Source: Aldehydirespirator sp963662645
Lineage (GTDB): Bacteria > Actinomycetota > Acidimicrobiia > Acidimicrobiales > Aldehydirespiratoraceae
Length of the DNA stretch: 64,000 nt
NCBI GenBank assembly: GCA_963662645.2
Contig: OY759762.1
Span: 496,001 to 560,000 of the forward strand
Reading direction: 5' to 3'
In this document: one piece after another, positions 11,211-20,060 of the stretch
Layout of the letters: each line of letters begins with the position of its first letter
How positions within the stretch are numbered: the stretch's first letter is position 1
Made by a program: the position numbers and the translations under genes
The notes under the pieces: model-generated
What the model was told of the DNA's origin: nothing
The model's input: the letters and a program-made list of their open reading frames with translations, nothing else
Database searches by the model: none

Positions 11211-13850
11211 CTAGAGCCGGGGGTCGATGGGCTCGCTCTCGAGTGCGAGCACTCCGAAGACGCACTCGTGCACCCGGGCTAGGTGCTCGTTGGCCACGAA
11301 CCGGTCGAGGGCCTCGATCCCGAGAGCAAACTCGCGCCGGGCCAACGACGACTTGCGGCCGATCGAGCGCTGCCGCAGCCGACCGAGATTGGCCGGCTCG
11401 AGATACTCGGGGCCGTAGATGATCCGCAGATACTCCCGGCCCCGGCACTTGACGCCGGGCTGGACGAACCGGCGTCCGGCAGTGACGATCGTTTCGGCCG
11501 GCTTGACGACCACTCCCTCGCCTCCCTGCTCGGTCAGCGAGTGCCACCAGTTGGTTGCTTCCTGCACCAGTGCACCGTCGCTCAGGTCGACGAACCGGCG
11601 GCCGGTGCGGCGAAGCGTCTCCGGTGCGTGATCCACCAGCGCGTCGATCTCTTCGAGATGCCAGCGGTGGGGGCGGCGGGCCAGCACCTCGCCCTCGGCC
11701 GCGAGGATCTGGAACGGGGCGATCTCGATGCCGTCGATGCCTTCGACATCCCAGCAGTACCGCCGGTACGCGTCGATGTAGGCGGCGACATGGCCGGCCC
11801 GCTTGGCGGTGCGTGCTGCGAGGGCCTCAACGTCGACACCCCGTTGCGCGGCTTCGGCCATCAAGCTGCGTGCGGCGTTGAGCGAGGCCGTGCCGGCCGC
11901 GCCGGTTGCGGCATATAGCTGCTGGATCAGAGCGGCTGCCTTGACCGACCACGGCAGGATCTCGGCATCGAGGACGAGCCAGCCGGTGCCGAGCCGATCC
12001 CACAGGCCCGCCGCGGCGACCGCGGCTCTGACGCGATCAAGCAGCGCACCGGTCAACTCGGGCTCGGCGAAGAAGGGCCTGCCCGTGCGGGTGACGATGA
12101 CGCCGGCCTCCGCACCGGCAATGCCGAATCGTGCATGGGCCGCGTCGGCGTCTCGGGCGACAACCAGCACCGCTCGCGACCCCATGTGCTTCTCCTGGAC
12201 CACCACTTCGCGGACGCCGGCCTTGCGGAAGTACGAGAACGCCTCATCGGGATGTTCGAGGCAATCGTCGCGGCCCGAGGCGGCCGCGGGTGCCATGGTC
12301 GGAGGCAGATGGACAAGCCATCGCGGGTCGGCCGCGAAGCGGCTCATGACTTCGAGGGCAGCGCTCGACCGCTCGGCTTCGATCAACACGCGGCCCGCCA
12401 GCTTCGTCTCTACATGGTGCTTGCCCAGCACATCGCTGACGTCGAGCAGCCGCGACGGCCCCAGCGGCTTGCCCTGCACAGCGCCCTCATCCAGCAGCCG
12501 CGACGACCCCGGCTGCCCGCCCTGCACAGCGCCCTCATCCAGCAGCCGCGACGGCCCCGGCTGCTTGCCCGCGGCGGGGCGGGCGGGGCGGATCGGCTCG
12601 TAGTGCACAGCGACCGCGGGCACCGACACCAGGTCGCGCTCGGGCCAGCGCAGTGCGGTCAGCTCGCCTCCGAAGACCGCCCCGGTGTCGATGCAGATGG
12701 TGTTGTTGACCCAGACCGCCTCGGGCACGGGAATGTGGCCGTACACCACCGCGGCCTCGCCGCGGTAGTCCTCAGCCCACTGGTACCTCACCGGCAGACC
12801 GAACTCGTCGGTCTCACCGCCGGTGTCTCCGTACAGCGCGAGGTCTCGCACGCGGCCCGAGGAACGCCCGTGATAGCGCTCGGGAAGGCCGGCGTGGGCC
12901 ACCACGAGGCGGCCGCCGTCGAGCACGTAGTGGCCGATGAGGCCGTCGATGAACTCTGCGACTCTCTCGGCAAACTCGGGGGCACGCCGCTGGATCTGTT
13001 CGAGCGACTCGGCCAGCCCGTGACTGACCCGGACGTTGCGCCCCGCGATGGCCCGGCCCAGCTTGACCTCATGGTTGCCCGCGACGCACAGCGCGCTGCC
13101 CCCAGCCACCATCGACATGGCGATGTCGAGCACTTCGGCAACACCGGGGCCGCGGTCGACCAGGTCGCCGAGAAACACCGCCCGGCGACCCTCCGGATGC
13201 GCGATGGGGTCGGCCCCGGTGTCGTAGCCCAACCGGTCGAGCAGGCTCAGCAGCTCGACATGGCAGCCGTGGACATCGCCGATGATGTCGAACGGGCCGG
13301 TGTCGTCGCGGCGGTCGCTCCAGATCCTGGTGCGGACCACCTCGACGCCGTCGAGCTCCTCGATCGATCCGAGCGTGTAGACCCGTGTGAAGCGCTCCTT
13401 GTGCAGCCGCTTGGCCCCGCGGCGCAGGGTGTCGTGCTGACGCTTGATGGCATGCGCCGGCGTGCGGCGATCCCGGCGCTGCTCGTTGTGGGCCAGGCAC
13501 GCGGCGACGGGGAGATCGAAGACGACAGCGGTGGCGAGCACGTCCCATCGGCGCGCCAACTCGAGGAGGGCCTTGCGGTCCTCGGGCTTCGTGTTGGTGG
13601 CATCGACCACGGTGAGACGGCCGATCTCAAGACGCTTGTCGACGATGGTGTGGAGCAGCTCGAAGGCCGCCGGCGTGACGGACTGGTCGGTCTCGTCGTC
13701 GCCGACCAGGGCCCGGCATCGGTCGCTCGACACGACTTCGGTGGGAGCGAAGTGCCGGCGAGCGAACGTCGACTTGCCCGAGCCGGACGCGCCGCAGAGC
13801 ACCACGAGCCCGACCTCGGGCATCTCGATGCGGTCGAGCCGGCGTCTCAC
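11211..13850 (-). CDS. pnkp: Bacterial polynucleotide kinase-phosphatase (RNA repair)
   Basis: 879 residues in three enzymatic modules. The kinase has Walker A GASGSGKST (about residues 19-27). The calcineurin-type phosphatase shows GDVHGC, GDLVDRGP and GNHE (about residues 195-265). The C-terminal nucleotidyltransferase resembles a ligase, with EKHMGSR containing the adenylated Lys (near residue 554). Bacterial Pnkp heals and, with Hen1, seals broken RNA, typically tRNA cut by ribotoxins. GTG at 13850 is the likely start, and an ATG at 13823 is possible. The linker between phosphatase and ligase contains three tandem 16-residue repeats (12426-12569). It lies directly downstream of hen1 on the same strand, as in the known two-gene operon. 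Confidence 0.93.
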   Translation of the reverse strand: MRRRLDRIEMPEVGLVVLCGASGSGKSTFARRHFAPTEVVSSDRCRALVGDDETDQSVTPAAFELLHTIVDKRLEIGRLTVVDATNTKPEDRKALLELARRWDVLATAVVFDLPVAACLAHNEQRRDRRTPAHAIKRQHDTLRRGAKRLHKERFTRVYTLGSIEELDGVEVVRTRIWSDRRDDTGPFDIIGDVHGCHVELLSLLDRLGYDTGADPIAHPEGRRAVFLGDLVDRGPGVAEVLDIAMSMVAGGSALCVAGNHEVKLGRAIAGRNVRVSHGLAESLEQIQRRAPEFAERVAEFIDGLIGHYVLDGGRLVVAHAGLPERYHGRSSGRVRDLALYGDTGGETDEFGLPVRYQWAEDYRGEAAVVYGHIPVPEAVWVNNTICIDTGAVFGGELTALRWPERDLVSVPAVAVHYEPIRPARPAAGKQPGPSRLLDEGAVQGGQPGSSRLLDEGAVQGKPLGPSRLLDVSDVLGKHHVETKLAGRVLIEAERSSAALEVMSRFAADPRWLVHLPPTMAPAAASGRDDCLEHPDEAFSYFRKAGVREVVVQEKHMGSRAVLVVARDADAAHARFGIAGAEAGVIVTRTGRPFFAEPELTGALLDRVRAAVAAAGLWDRLGTGWLVLDAEILPWSVKAAALIQQLYAATGAAGTASLNAARSLMAEAAQRGVDVEALAARTAKRAGHVAAYIDAYRRYCWDVEGIDGIEIAPFQILAAEGEVLARRPHRWHLEEIDALVDHAPETLRRTGRRFVDLSDGALVQEATNWWHSLTEQGGEGVVVKPAETIVTAGRRFVQPGVKCRGREYLRIIYGPEYLEPANLGRLRQRSIGRKSSLARREFALGIEALDRFVANEHLARVHECVFGVLALESEPIDPRL
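12426..12569 (-). repeat. 48-bp tandem repeat inside pnkp
   Basis: Three copies of a 48-bp unit encode P-x-x-SRLLDEGAVQG-type 16-residue repeats in the interdomain linker. The two copies at 12474-12521 and 12522-12569 are nearly identical, and the one at 12426-12473 is diverged. The period is a multiple of three, so the frame is kept. Confidence 0.8.
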
Positions 13851-13858
13851 GCCAACCG

Positions 13859-13955
13859 CCTCATCGGCTGAACACCGCCATCTGCTTGGGAAGCCCGGGG
13901 CGGCGAGCGGGGCACAGCGACCGTTCCTTCCTCATCGGCTGAACACCGCCATCTG
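13859..13955 (-). repeat. 26-bp direct repeat at the hen1 3' end
   Basis: The 26 bases at 13930-13955, which encode the last residues of Hen1 (QMAVFSR and stop), recur perfectly at 13859-13884, 71 bp downstream in the hen1-pnkp gap. The spacer between the copies is not repeated. Confidence 0.85.
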
Positions 13956-15320
13956 GGTCGGAGACCCACGAGCCGGGTCGACCGGGCCGACGGCGCTGAT
14001 CTCGACGCCGTAGCCGAAGCGGTCCGCAATGGCGCGAGCCCACGTCTCGAACTCGCCGCGAGTCCACTCGAAGCGATGATCCTCGTGGCGCAGGCCCCTG
14101 CCGTCGAGCCGCCCGAAGTTCTGGTTGTACTCGCGGTTCGGGGTTGTCAGCACCACGGTCGGCGCGGCGATGTGCCCGAACACCACCTCGGCGAACACGT
14201 CGAGGCGTTCGGCGTCGAGGTGCTCGACTACCTCGACGACCGTGGCCACATCGAAGCCCTGCAACCGGGAATCGATGTAGGTCAAGGCGCCCTGCAGCAG
14301 CTGGATGCGCTCCCGGCGGCGCTCGGACATCTTGTCGAGCCCCAGACGCCGTTCGGCCCTCTTGAGCGCCCCCACCGACGCGTCGACTCCCACGACGAGG
14401 GTCACTGCGGGCTCGGCAATCAGCCGCTCAAGAATCCGGCCCTCGCCGCACCCGAGATCGACGACCCTTCCCGCCCCGACGCTCCGCACCGCCTCAAGCA
14501 CCGCGTCGAGCCGCTGTTCGCCCAGGCGAAGGGGCGATTCGGTCGCTTGCTCGGCTGCGTCGCGCTGCGTGTCCAAGAGGTCGGAGTCCTCGCCGGCGTC
14601 GGCGAGACGAGCCAGCGCCTCCCGGGTGTATTCGGGAAGACGCAGGTACCGGCGGGTGATCAGATCGGATTCGGGATGAGATCCGAGCCAGTCGCCTCCC
14701 CGCAAGAGCAGCTTGTCCACCTCATCGGGGCCGATCCAGTAGTGCTTGGCGTCGTCGAGCACGGGGAGCAGCACGTACAGGTGCTCCAAGGCGGCGCGCA
14801 CCGTTTGCTGGCCGGCCAGCCGAGCCGCCGCATAATGGCTGTCTCCCCATACCGGAAATTCGGGGTCCAGTGCTATGGGCGAGCATTCGACCCCGTAGCC
14901 CAACGGCTCAAACAGGCGCCGCAGCATCTCCGGGCCGTCCCTTAGCGGAACGACCGGCAGGCCGATCTCGAGATCGAGCGGCCGGGCCACCAACTCGGGC
15001 CGAGCATCGCACGTGCCCCTCATCGCGGTGCGGAAGAGGCGTCCCAGCGCAACGCTCAGCATCGACGACGCCGCATAGGGCCGGTCGTTCAAGTAGGGCT
15101 CTAGGCCCTGGGCTCGACGGTGCTGCCGGTGCCGTGCCGGGCCGAAGGGATCGATCTCGACGTAGGTCGCTGCCGTGCACCGCTGCGCAGTGGCCTCCGG
15201 ATAGAAGACGTGGGCCCGCCCGAACCCGACATCGACGGAGCGCACACGGTCGGGGTGCTTGTGCAGCAGATACCCCAGATCGGTCGCAACAGGCGTCGTT
15301 AAAGTCAGCGATACCAGCAT
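13932..15320 (-). CDS. hen1: Hen1 RNA 3'-terminal ribose 2'-O-methyltransferase
   Basis: 462 residues. The N-terminal half (about 1-250) is the bacterial Hen1 domain that stimulates the Pnkp ligase. The C-terminal half is the methyltransferase, with SAM motif VVDLGCGEGRILE (about residue 298), the metal-binding EVVEHL segment and the late HEDHRFEWTRGEF histidine motif. Hen1 methylates the 2'-OH at the break so that the repaired RNA resists renewed cleavage. The ATG at 15320 gives the family start MLVSLTLTTP. The gene is first in a hen1-pnkp operon with a gap of about 80 bp. The 221-bp gap upstream separates it from the divergent SDR gene and should hold both promoters. Confidence 0.94.
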   Translation of the reverse strand: MLVSLTLTTPVATDLGYLLHKHPDRVRSVDVGFGRAHVFYPEATAQRCTAATYVEIDPFGPARHRQHRRAQGLEPYLNDRPYAASSMLSVALGRLFRTAMRGTCDARPELVARPLDLEIGLPVVPLRDGPEMLRRLFEPLGYGVECSPIALDPEFPVWGDSHYAAARLAGQQTVRAALEHLYVLLPVLDDAKHYWIGPDEVDKLLLRGGDWLGSHPESDLITRRYLRLPEYTREALARLADAGEDSDLLDTQRDAAEQATESPLRLGEQRLDAVLEAVRSVGAGRVVDLGCGEGRILERLIAEPAVTLVVGVDASVGALKRAERRLGLDKMSERRRERIQLLQGALTYIDSRLQGFDVATVVEVVEHLDAERLDVFAEVVFGHIAAPTVVLTTPNREYNQNFGRLDGRGLRHEDHRFEWTRGEFETWARAIADRFGYGVEISAVGPVDPARGSPTQMAVFSR

Positions 15321-15528
15321 CGATCAGCCATTCAATCCGTTGGCATCAGGTTTCCCTGCCCGGCCCCCTGCGGCTAGGCGTCGGCACGCTGTCCGAGGCC
15401 GGCACAGGCACTCCTTGTGGACACTACGACGCCAGATACTCGCGGTCGGCCAGACTAGAGCGCGCTAGGTGGACCTTCGACTGCGCTTGCACCGCTCGCG
15501 GCCGAAGAGCCCAAGACTCCAAACCACC

Positions 15529-15535
15529 AAGGAGG
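15529..15535 (+). promoter_or_regulatory. Ribosome binding site fixing the SDR start
   Basis: AAGGAGG lies 6 nt upstream of the GTG at 15542. It settles the start of the SDR gene, although the frame stays open for more than 200 codons upstream. Confidence 0.8.
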
Positions 15536-15541
15536 CTGATC

Positions 15542-16276
15542 GTGCCAACTGCAATCGTGACCGGAGGAGCTAGAGGGCTGGGCCGGGTGTACTGCGTCGC
15601 GCTGGCCGGCGCGGGATTCGACATCGTGGTGGCCGACCTGCTCGACACCGCCGAGGCCGTCAACGAGATCACCTCCGGCGGCGGCCGGGCCATCGGTTGC
15701 CGTACCGATGTCACGTCGCTGGCCGACAACGAAGCCATGGCCGCGGCCACGGCCGAGGCCTTCGGCACAGTCGATGTGCTTATCAACAACGCCGCTTACT
15801 ACTCGCAGATCACGCGGGGCCCGTTCAACGAGGTCTCGCAAGACGAATGGGACCGGACGTTCGAGGTCAACGTCCGCGGCGTCTGGCTCGCCTGCTGCGC
15901 GGTCTACCCCTACATGAAGCAGCAGGGGTCGGGGAAGATCATCAACATCTCCTCGACGACGTGCTTCAAGGGCACGGTCGGCTTCCCCCACTACGTGGCC
16001 AGCAAGAGCGCCGTCATCGGCTTGACACGATGTCTCGCCGAAGAACTCGGTCCCGACGGCATCACCGTCAACACGGTGACCCCCGACCTGATCCCCGACC
16101 CGTCGCTGCGGCCCTCCGACGAGGTCAGCGACAAGTTCGTGGTCGCCAGCCGGTCCATCAAGCGCACCCAGGTGCCCGACGACATGGTCGGCACCATCCT
16201 CTATCTCGCCGGAGGCGGCTCCGACTTCGTGACCGGCCAGAACATCGTGGTCAACGGGGGTGCCTTCTACCAGTAG
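15542..16276 (+). CDS. Short-chain dehydrogenase/reductase
   Basis: 244 residues of the classical SDR family. The cofactor motif is TGGARGLG (near residue 8), NNAAYY corresponds to the NNAG motif, and the catalytic Ser, Tyr and Lys are in ISSTTCF and YVASK. The C-terminal FVTGQNIVVNGG is typical. An acidic residue after the second strand (VVADLLD) suggests NAD(H) rather than NADP(H). The substrate is unknown. The start is GTG with a strong ribosome binding site. The gene stands alone between divergent hen1 and convergent rdgB. Confidence 0.9.
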   Translation: MPTAIVTGGARGLGRVYCVALAGAGFDIVVADLLDTAEAVNEITSGGGRAIGCRTDVTSLADNEAMAAATAEAFGTVDVLINNAAYYSQITRGPFNEVSQDEWDRTFEVNVRGVWLACCAVYPYMKQQGSGKIINISSTTCFKGTVGFPHYVASKSAVIGLTRCLAEELGPDGITVNTVTPDLIPDPSLRPSDEVSDKFVVASRSIKRTQVPDDMVGTILYLAGGGSDFVTGQNIVVNGGAFYQ

Positions 16277-16298
16277 ACCCCGCCCGGTCCTGGGGTTT

Positions 16299-16323
16299 GG
16301 GCAGGCACCGACGTGGGCTGCCC
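16299..16323. terminator. Hairpin between convergent SDR and rdgB
   Basis: GGGCAG (16299-16304) pairs with CTGCCC (16318-16323) across a 13-nt loop, 22 nt after the SDR stop codon. There is no T-run, so the role is inferred from position. Confidence 0.35.
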
Positions 16324-16405
16324 GAAGGCGAACCTCCAGCGGTCGCCGTCCTTGGCCCAGTCAGGCTTCGGGACGGCCCGCAGGAGTCCGGCACCAAGCC
16401 TGCAA

Positions 16406-16987
16406 CTAGTCCCCCAACAGCTCCAGCAGGGCTCGCAATGCTCGGGCGCGGTGGCTCATGGCGTTCTTGGCAGCCGAGCCCAACTCGGCGAAGGTCAGGC
16501 CGCCGGCCTCGACCGGGGCGAAGACCGGGTCGTATCCGAAGCCGCCGGCGCCTCGGGGCTCGGTGGTGATCGCCCCCTCGACGACGCCCTCTGCCGACAG
16601 GCTGGTGCCGTCCGGGAAGCACACGGCGGCCACGGTGCGGAACCGGGCGCTCCGCTGAGACGGCGGCACCTCGCGCATCTCGGCCAGCAGTCGGGCCAGG
16701 TTGTCGGCATAGCTGGCGTCGGGTCCCGCGTATCGGGCCGACCACACGCCGGGGGCGCCGCCCAGTGCGTCGACTTCCAGGCCGGTGTCGTCGGACAAGG
16801 CCGCCGATCCCGCGAAGTCACACACTGCCCGGGCCTTAAGCATGGCGTTGCCCTCCAGGGTGTCTGCGTCTTCCACCACCTCGCCCACCCCCTCGGGTCG
16901 GGGCAGCAGCACCGCGTGTCCTTCCAGCACTTCGGCCATCTCGGCCGCCTTGTCGGGGTTGGCGCTGGCGCACACCAGCTCGATCAT
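16406..16987 (-). CDS. rdgB: dITP/XTP pyrophosphatase
   Basis: About 193 residues of the Ham1/RdgB family, which hydrolyses non-canonical purine triphosphates (dITP, XTP) and so keeps them out of DNA. The family marks are CASANPDKAAEM at the start, the ALSDDTGLEVDALGGAPGVWSARYAG block, and GGFGYDPVF. The ATG at 16987 is chosen, though a GTG two codons upstream would also work. It is the last gene of an MBL hydrolase - rph - rdgB series on the minus strand, an order shared with M. tuberculosis Rv1339-Rv1341. Part of its 5' end is duplicated upstream. Confidence 0.93.
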   Translation of the reverse strand: MIELVCASANPDKAAEMAEVLEGHAVLLPRPEGVGEVVEDADTLEGNAMLKARAVCDFAGSAALSDDTGLEVDALGGAPGVWSARYAGPDASYADNLARLLAEMREVPPSQRSARFRTVAAVCFPDGTSLSAEGVVEGAITTEPRGAGGFGYDPVFAPVEAGGLTFAELGSAAKNAMSHRARALRALLELLGD

Positions 16988-17089
16988 CGCCACGCCGCCG
17001 CGACCCTCGGCAGTGACTGAAGAACCCTCACCTCGGCGCGGGTGCAGGCCAGCTCGATCATCGCCACGCCGCGGCGACCCTCGGCAGTG
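16975..17089 (-). repeat. 41-bp direct repeat covering the rdgB start
   Basis: 16975-17015 (the rdgB start region) recurs at 17049-17089 with a single mismatch, 74 bp away, in the rph-rdgB gap. The upstream copy also contains a start-like codon but has no open frame of its own. Confidence 0.85.
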
Positions 17090-17101
17090 GCCCGACCACT
17101 C

Positions 17102-17842
17102 TCACCTGGGTGAGGGCGGCTCGGCCAGGACGGCGCGCTGGGCTGCGACTATCTCGGCTATCCCCTTGGCTGCGAGATCGAGCAGCTCGTCGAGCTGGGA
17201 CCGATCGAAGGGCCTGCCCTCGGCGGTGCCCTGCACCTCTACTAGCCCGCCCGAACCGGTCATCACCACGTTGAAGTCGACGTCGGCGCCGGCGTCCTCG
17301 GTGTACGGCAGGTCCAGCAGCGCCGCCCCGTCGATGAGCCCGACGCTCACCGCGGCGCACTCGTCACCTATGGGAGACGCTTCGAGTTCTCCGGCCTGCA
17401 CCAGCCGGGTCACCGCATCGTGCAGGGCCAGATACCCGCCGCAGATGGCCGCGGTGCGGGTGCCTCCGTCGGCCTGCAGCACGTCGCAGTCGACGGTCAC
17501 CTGGCGCTTGCCGAGCGCCTTGAGATCGATCACGGTGCGTAGCGACCGCCCGATGAGGCGCTGGATCTCCTTTGTGCGCCCACCCACCCGGCGGCCCACC
17601 CGCTCGGGCGAGGAGCCGGGCAGCATCGAATATTCCGCCGTCAGCCAGCCCGTGCCCCGGTCGCGCAGCCACCTGGGCACATCGTCGTCGACCGACGCGG
17701 TGCAGAGCACCCTCGTGCGGCCGAAGACGGCCAGCGCCGACCCGTCCGCCATGGTGGTGTAGTCGCGATGGAACTCCAGCGGCCGCATCTGGTCCGGGGC
17801 GCGCCCGTCGGCTCGGCGGCCCCGGTCGTCGAGCGCGGTCAT
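17102..17842 (-). CDS. rph: Ribonuclease PH
   Basis: 246 residues. This phosphorolytic 3'-5' exoribonuclease trims tRNA 3' ends. It matches the family from RADGRAPDQMRPLEFHRDY through RVLCTASVDDDVPRWLR, GWLTAEYSMLPGSS, RRVGGRTKEIQRLIGRSLR, VDCDVLQADGGTRTA and DLPYTEDAGADVDFNVVMT. The ATG at 17842 overlaps the stop of the upstream MBL gene in an ATGA tetranucleotide, so the two are translationally coupled. The frame extends further upstream but only inside the MBL gene. Confidence 0.96.
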   Translation of the reverse strand: MTALDDRGRRADGRAPDQMRPLEFHRDYTTMADGSALAVFGRTRVLCTASVDDDVPRWLRDRGTGWLTAEYSMLPGSSPERVGRRVGGRTKEIQRLIGRSLRTVIDLKALGKRQVTVDCDVLQADGGTRTAAICGGYLALHDAVTRLVQAGELEASPIGDECAAVSVGLIDGAALLDLPYTEDAGADVDFNVVMTGSGGLVEVQGTAEGRPFDRSQLDELLDLAAKGIAEIVAAQRAVLAEPPSPR

Positions 17843-18582
17843 ACCGAGATCACCAGGCCGGGGCGGGCCACGTCCAAGTCGCCGTCGAACGCGGCGCCCG
17901 CCTCCGCGAGCTGCGCGCCGGGGTCGCAGCCGGGAGCCAGATGGGTGAGCACCAGGCGCTCGACCCCGGCCGCGGAAGCCGCTCCGGCCGCTTCCCGGGC
18001 GCTCATGTGGGGGATGCCCCGACCCTCGTGCTCGCAGCCGTGGCTGGCGTCGCACATGGCGACGTGGATGCCCTCCCCCAGCGACCGGAAGTCCCATCCC
18101 GGCCCAGTGTCGGAGCTGAAGGCGAATGACCGGCCGCCGGCGTCGACCCGGGCCGCCAGGGTCTCGACGGGATGGTCGGTGCGGGCGAAGCTCCAGCGCT
18201 GATCGCCGATGGCCACCTTCGAGGACGGGTCGACGACCGTCCAGTCCAGCGGGTCGGTGCGGCCCGAGCGCAGCACGGTGATGGCCCGGTCCATGGCCCG
18301 GGTCTCGGCCGTGCCGTACACGGGGACGGCGGTGCGGGGCACGAACCAGATGAAGACGTTGCGGATCACCGGCAGCTCCAGCCAGTGGTCGGGATGGCAG
18401 TGGGTGGTGACGATGGCGCTGATGTCGGCGAGGTCTATCGCCTCCTGGAGCGGTCCCAGCGTCCCGGGCCCGCAGTCGAGCAGCACCGCCGTGGAGTCGC
18501 TTTGCACCAGGTAGCCGGTGCAGGGGTTGCCGGGCGCGGCGTACGAGCCGCTGCAGCCGAGGACCGTGACAGTGAGCGTCAT
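17839..18582 (-). CDS. MBL-fold metallohydrolase (Rv1339-like)
   Basis: 247 residues of the metallo-beta-lactamase fold with the dinuclear metal motif HCHPDH (about residues 61-66), a later Asp in FSSDTGPG and His in LVLTHLAPG. It resembles RNase Z-type phosphodiesterases. The syntenic M. tuberculosis protein Rv1339 has been reported to hydrolyse cAMP, so a cyclic-nucleotide phosphodiesterase role is possible here but not shown by the sequence. It is coupled to rph by an ATGA overlap. rpmG lies 25 bp upstream on the same strand. Confidence 0.85.
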   Translation of the reverse strand: MTLTVTVLGCSGSYAAPGNPCTGYLVQSDSTAVLLDCGPGTLGPLQEAIDLADISAIVTTHCHPDHWLELPVIRNVFIWFVPRTAVPVYGTAETRAMDRAITVLRSGRTDPLDWTVVDPSSKVAIGDQRWSFARTDHPVETLAARVDAGGRSFAFSSDTGPGWDFRSLGEGIHVAMCDASHGCEHEGRGIPHMSAREAAGAASAAGVERLVLTHLAPGCDPGAQLAEAGAAFDGDLDVARPGLVISV

Positions 18583-18607
18583 GCCGATGCCCCGGTCCCC
18601 GAGCCCG

Positions 18608-18769
18608 TTAGCGCTCCTCCTTGAAGACCACGTGCTTGCGGATCACCGGGTCGTACTTCTTGAGCTCGATGCGGTGGCGGGTGTTGGTCTTGTTCTTGGT
18701 GGTGACGTAGGTGTAGCCGGTGCCGGCGGTGGACCGGAGCTTGATGATGGGACGCTTGTCGCTGGCCAT
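18608..18769 (-). CDS. rpmG: Ribosomal protein bL33, zinc-free form
   Basis: 53 residues, beginning MASDKRPIIKLRSTAGTG and ending HVVFKEER. It matches bL33 over its full length. The two CxxC pairs of the zinc-binding form are absent, so this is the C-minus paralogue, the type that can replace the zinc form when zinc is scarce. It sits 15 bp downstream of rpmB on the same strand. Confidence 0.93.
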   Translation of the reverse strand: MASDKRPIIKLRSTAGTGYTYVTTKNKTNTRHRIELKKYDPVIRKHVVFKEER

Positions 18770-18784
18770 CGCCGCCTCCTTGCT

Positions 18785-19021
18785 CTAGATCTTGCGACCG
18801 TTGCGGCGTATCTCGGCCACCACGCTCTCGATGCCCCGCTTGTCGATGGTCTTGATGGCCTTGGCGCTCAGGCGCAGCTTGATCCAGCGCTTCTCGCTCG
18901 GCAGGTAGTAGCGCTTGGTCTGGACGTTGGGATCCCAGCGGCGGCTGGAGCGGCGGTGCGAGTGGGAGAGCTGCTTGCCGAACTGCGGCTTCTTGCCGGT
19001 CACCTGGCAGATCTTGGACAT
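18785..19021 (-). CDS. rpmB: Ribosomal protein bL28
   Basis: 78 residues from the ATG at 19021 (MSKICQVTGKKP). It matches bL28 with the SHRRSSRRWDPNVQTKRYY core. The frame extends 12 codons upstream, but bL28 starts at this Met. One cysteine remains near the N-terminus, so a full zinc site is not formed. It is co-directional with rpmG, and pairing of bL28 and bL33 is common. Confidence 0.95.
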   Translation of the reverse strand: MSKICQVTGKKPQFGKQLSHSHRRSSRRWDPNVQTKRYYLPSEKRWIKLRLSAKAIKTIDKRGIESVVAEIRRNGRKI

Positions 19022-19052
19022 TCGAGGAAGGGTAGCGAGCCCAGGCCCGCCC

Positions 19053-19106
19053 TCCACTAGAAGTAGATGATGGAGCCAGGGCCCGGGTCCACTAGAAGTA
19101 GATGAT
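19053..19106 (-). repeat. 19-bp direct repeat at the cysM 3' end
   Basis: Nineteen bases spanning the cysM stop codon (19088-19106) recur identically at 19053-19071, 35 bp downstream, just before rpmB. Confidence 0.8.
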
Positions 19107-20039
19107 CTCCGAGGCCCGCTCGGTCACCTCGTCGAGGTCACCGGTCCAGGCCTGGCTCGACAGGTACTTCCAGCCGCCGTCGCACACGATGAACACGACC
19201 GTGCCGGCGTCGATCCGCTCCGCCACCCGGACCGCCCCGGCCAGGGCCGCGCCCGATGACAGGCCCGCGAAGATGCCCGCGTCGGCCAGCCTGCGGGTTT
19301 GCTCCACCGACTCGCGGGGCCGCACTATGCGCTTGCCGCTGAGCAGGTCGGCGCCTCCCCACTTCTCGTAGACCGGCGGGATGAAGCCGTCGTCGAGGTT
19401 GCGCAGCCCGTCAACCATCTCGCCCGCGGGGGGCTCCACCGCATAGACCTCAATGTCGGGGTGAGCCTCCTTGAGGTAGGTCCCGACGCCCATGAGGGTG
19501 CCGCTGGTGCCCAGCCCGGCCACGAAGTGGGTGATGTCGGGCACGTCGCGCAGGATCTCCGGCCCGGTGGTCTCGTAGTGGACCCGGGGGTTGGCCTCGT
19601 TGGCGTACTGGTACAGGAACACCCAGTCGGGGTGGTCCAGGGCCATCCGGCGGGCCAGGCGCACCGCTCCGTTGGAGCCCTCGGCACCGGGCGACACCAC
19701 GATCTCGGCGCCGAACACCTCCAGCATCTGGCGGCGCTCGGGCGAGGTGTTCTCCGGCATTACCACCGTTATCGGATAGCCCCGGATCCGGGCGATCATG
19801 GCCAGGGCGATGCCGGTGTTGCCCGAGGACGGTTCCAGTATCCGCTTGCCGGGCCCGAGGGTTCCGTCGGCCTCGGCGTCGAGCACCATCGCCTTGGCGA
19901 TGCGGTCCTTCACCGAGCCGGTGGGGTTGGCGCTCTCGAGCTTGGCCACCAGCCGTACGCCAGCGTTGGGGCTCAGCTGCGAGACGTCCACGGCCGGCGT
20001 GTTGCCGATCAGATCCAGTGCGTCCCGCTTGAGGGCCAT
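19092..20039 (-). CDS. cysM: Cysteine synthase of the CysM type
   Basis: 315 residues, fold-type II PLP enzyme. The PLP lysine lies in NPTGSVKDR, the substrate loop is SSGNTG, and the phosphate-binding turn is GLGTSGTLMG. Residues such as MPENTSPERRQMLE and the C-terminal CDGGWKYLSS resemble M. tuberculosis CysM, which makes cysteine from O-phosphoserine and the thiocarboxylated carrier CysO, more than CysK. The context (a Mec-like JAMM protease at 24506 and rph-rdgB downstream) supports this. No CysO-like small protein ending in Gly-Gly is visible between the two. A plain O-acetylserine sulfhydrylase remains possible. Confidence 0.85.
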   Translation of the reverse strand: MALKRDALDLIGNTPAVDVSQLSPNAGVRLVAKLESANPTGSVKDRIAKAMVLDAEADGTLGPGKRILEPSSGNTGIALAMIARIRGYPITVVMPENTSPERRQMLEVFGAEIVVSPGAEGSNGAVRLARRMALDHPDWVFLYQYANEANPRVHYETTGPEILRDVPDITHFVAGLGTSGTLMGVGTYLKEAHPDIEVYAVEPPAGEMVDGLRNLDDGFIPPVYEKWGGADLLSGKRIVRPRESVEQTRRLADAGIFAGLSSGAALAGAVRVAERIDAGTVVFIVCDGGWKYLSSQAWTGDLDEVTERASEIIYF

Positions 20040-20060
20040 TGTCGCGGTCCTGAGGTAGTC

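Noticed and set aside
8379..11422. Two overlapping intact restriction genes
   Set aside because: The frames complement each other as parts of one protein, and core motifs (DEAH box, methylase motif I) are missing at the junctions.
12135..13871. Long plus-strand frame opposite pnkp
   Set aside because: His/Asp/Gly-rich shadow without any domain; pnkp on the other strand is complete.
14870..15541. Upstream extension of the SDR frame
   Set aside because: It is antisense to hen1, is Arg/Pro-rich, and a strong ribosome site fixes the start at 15542.
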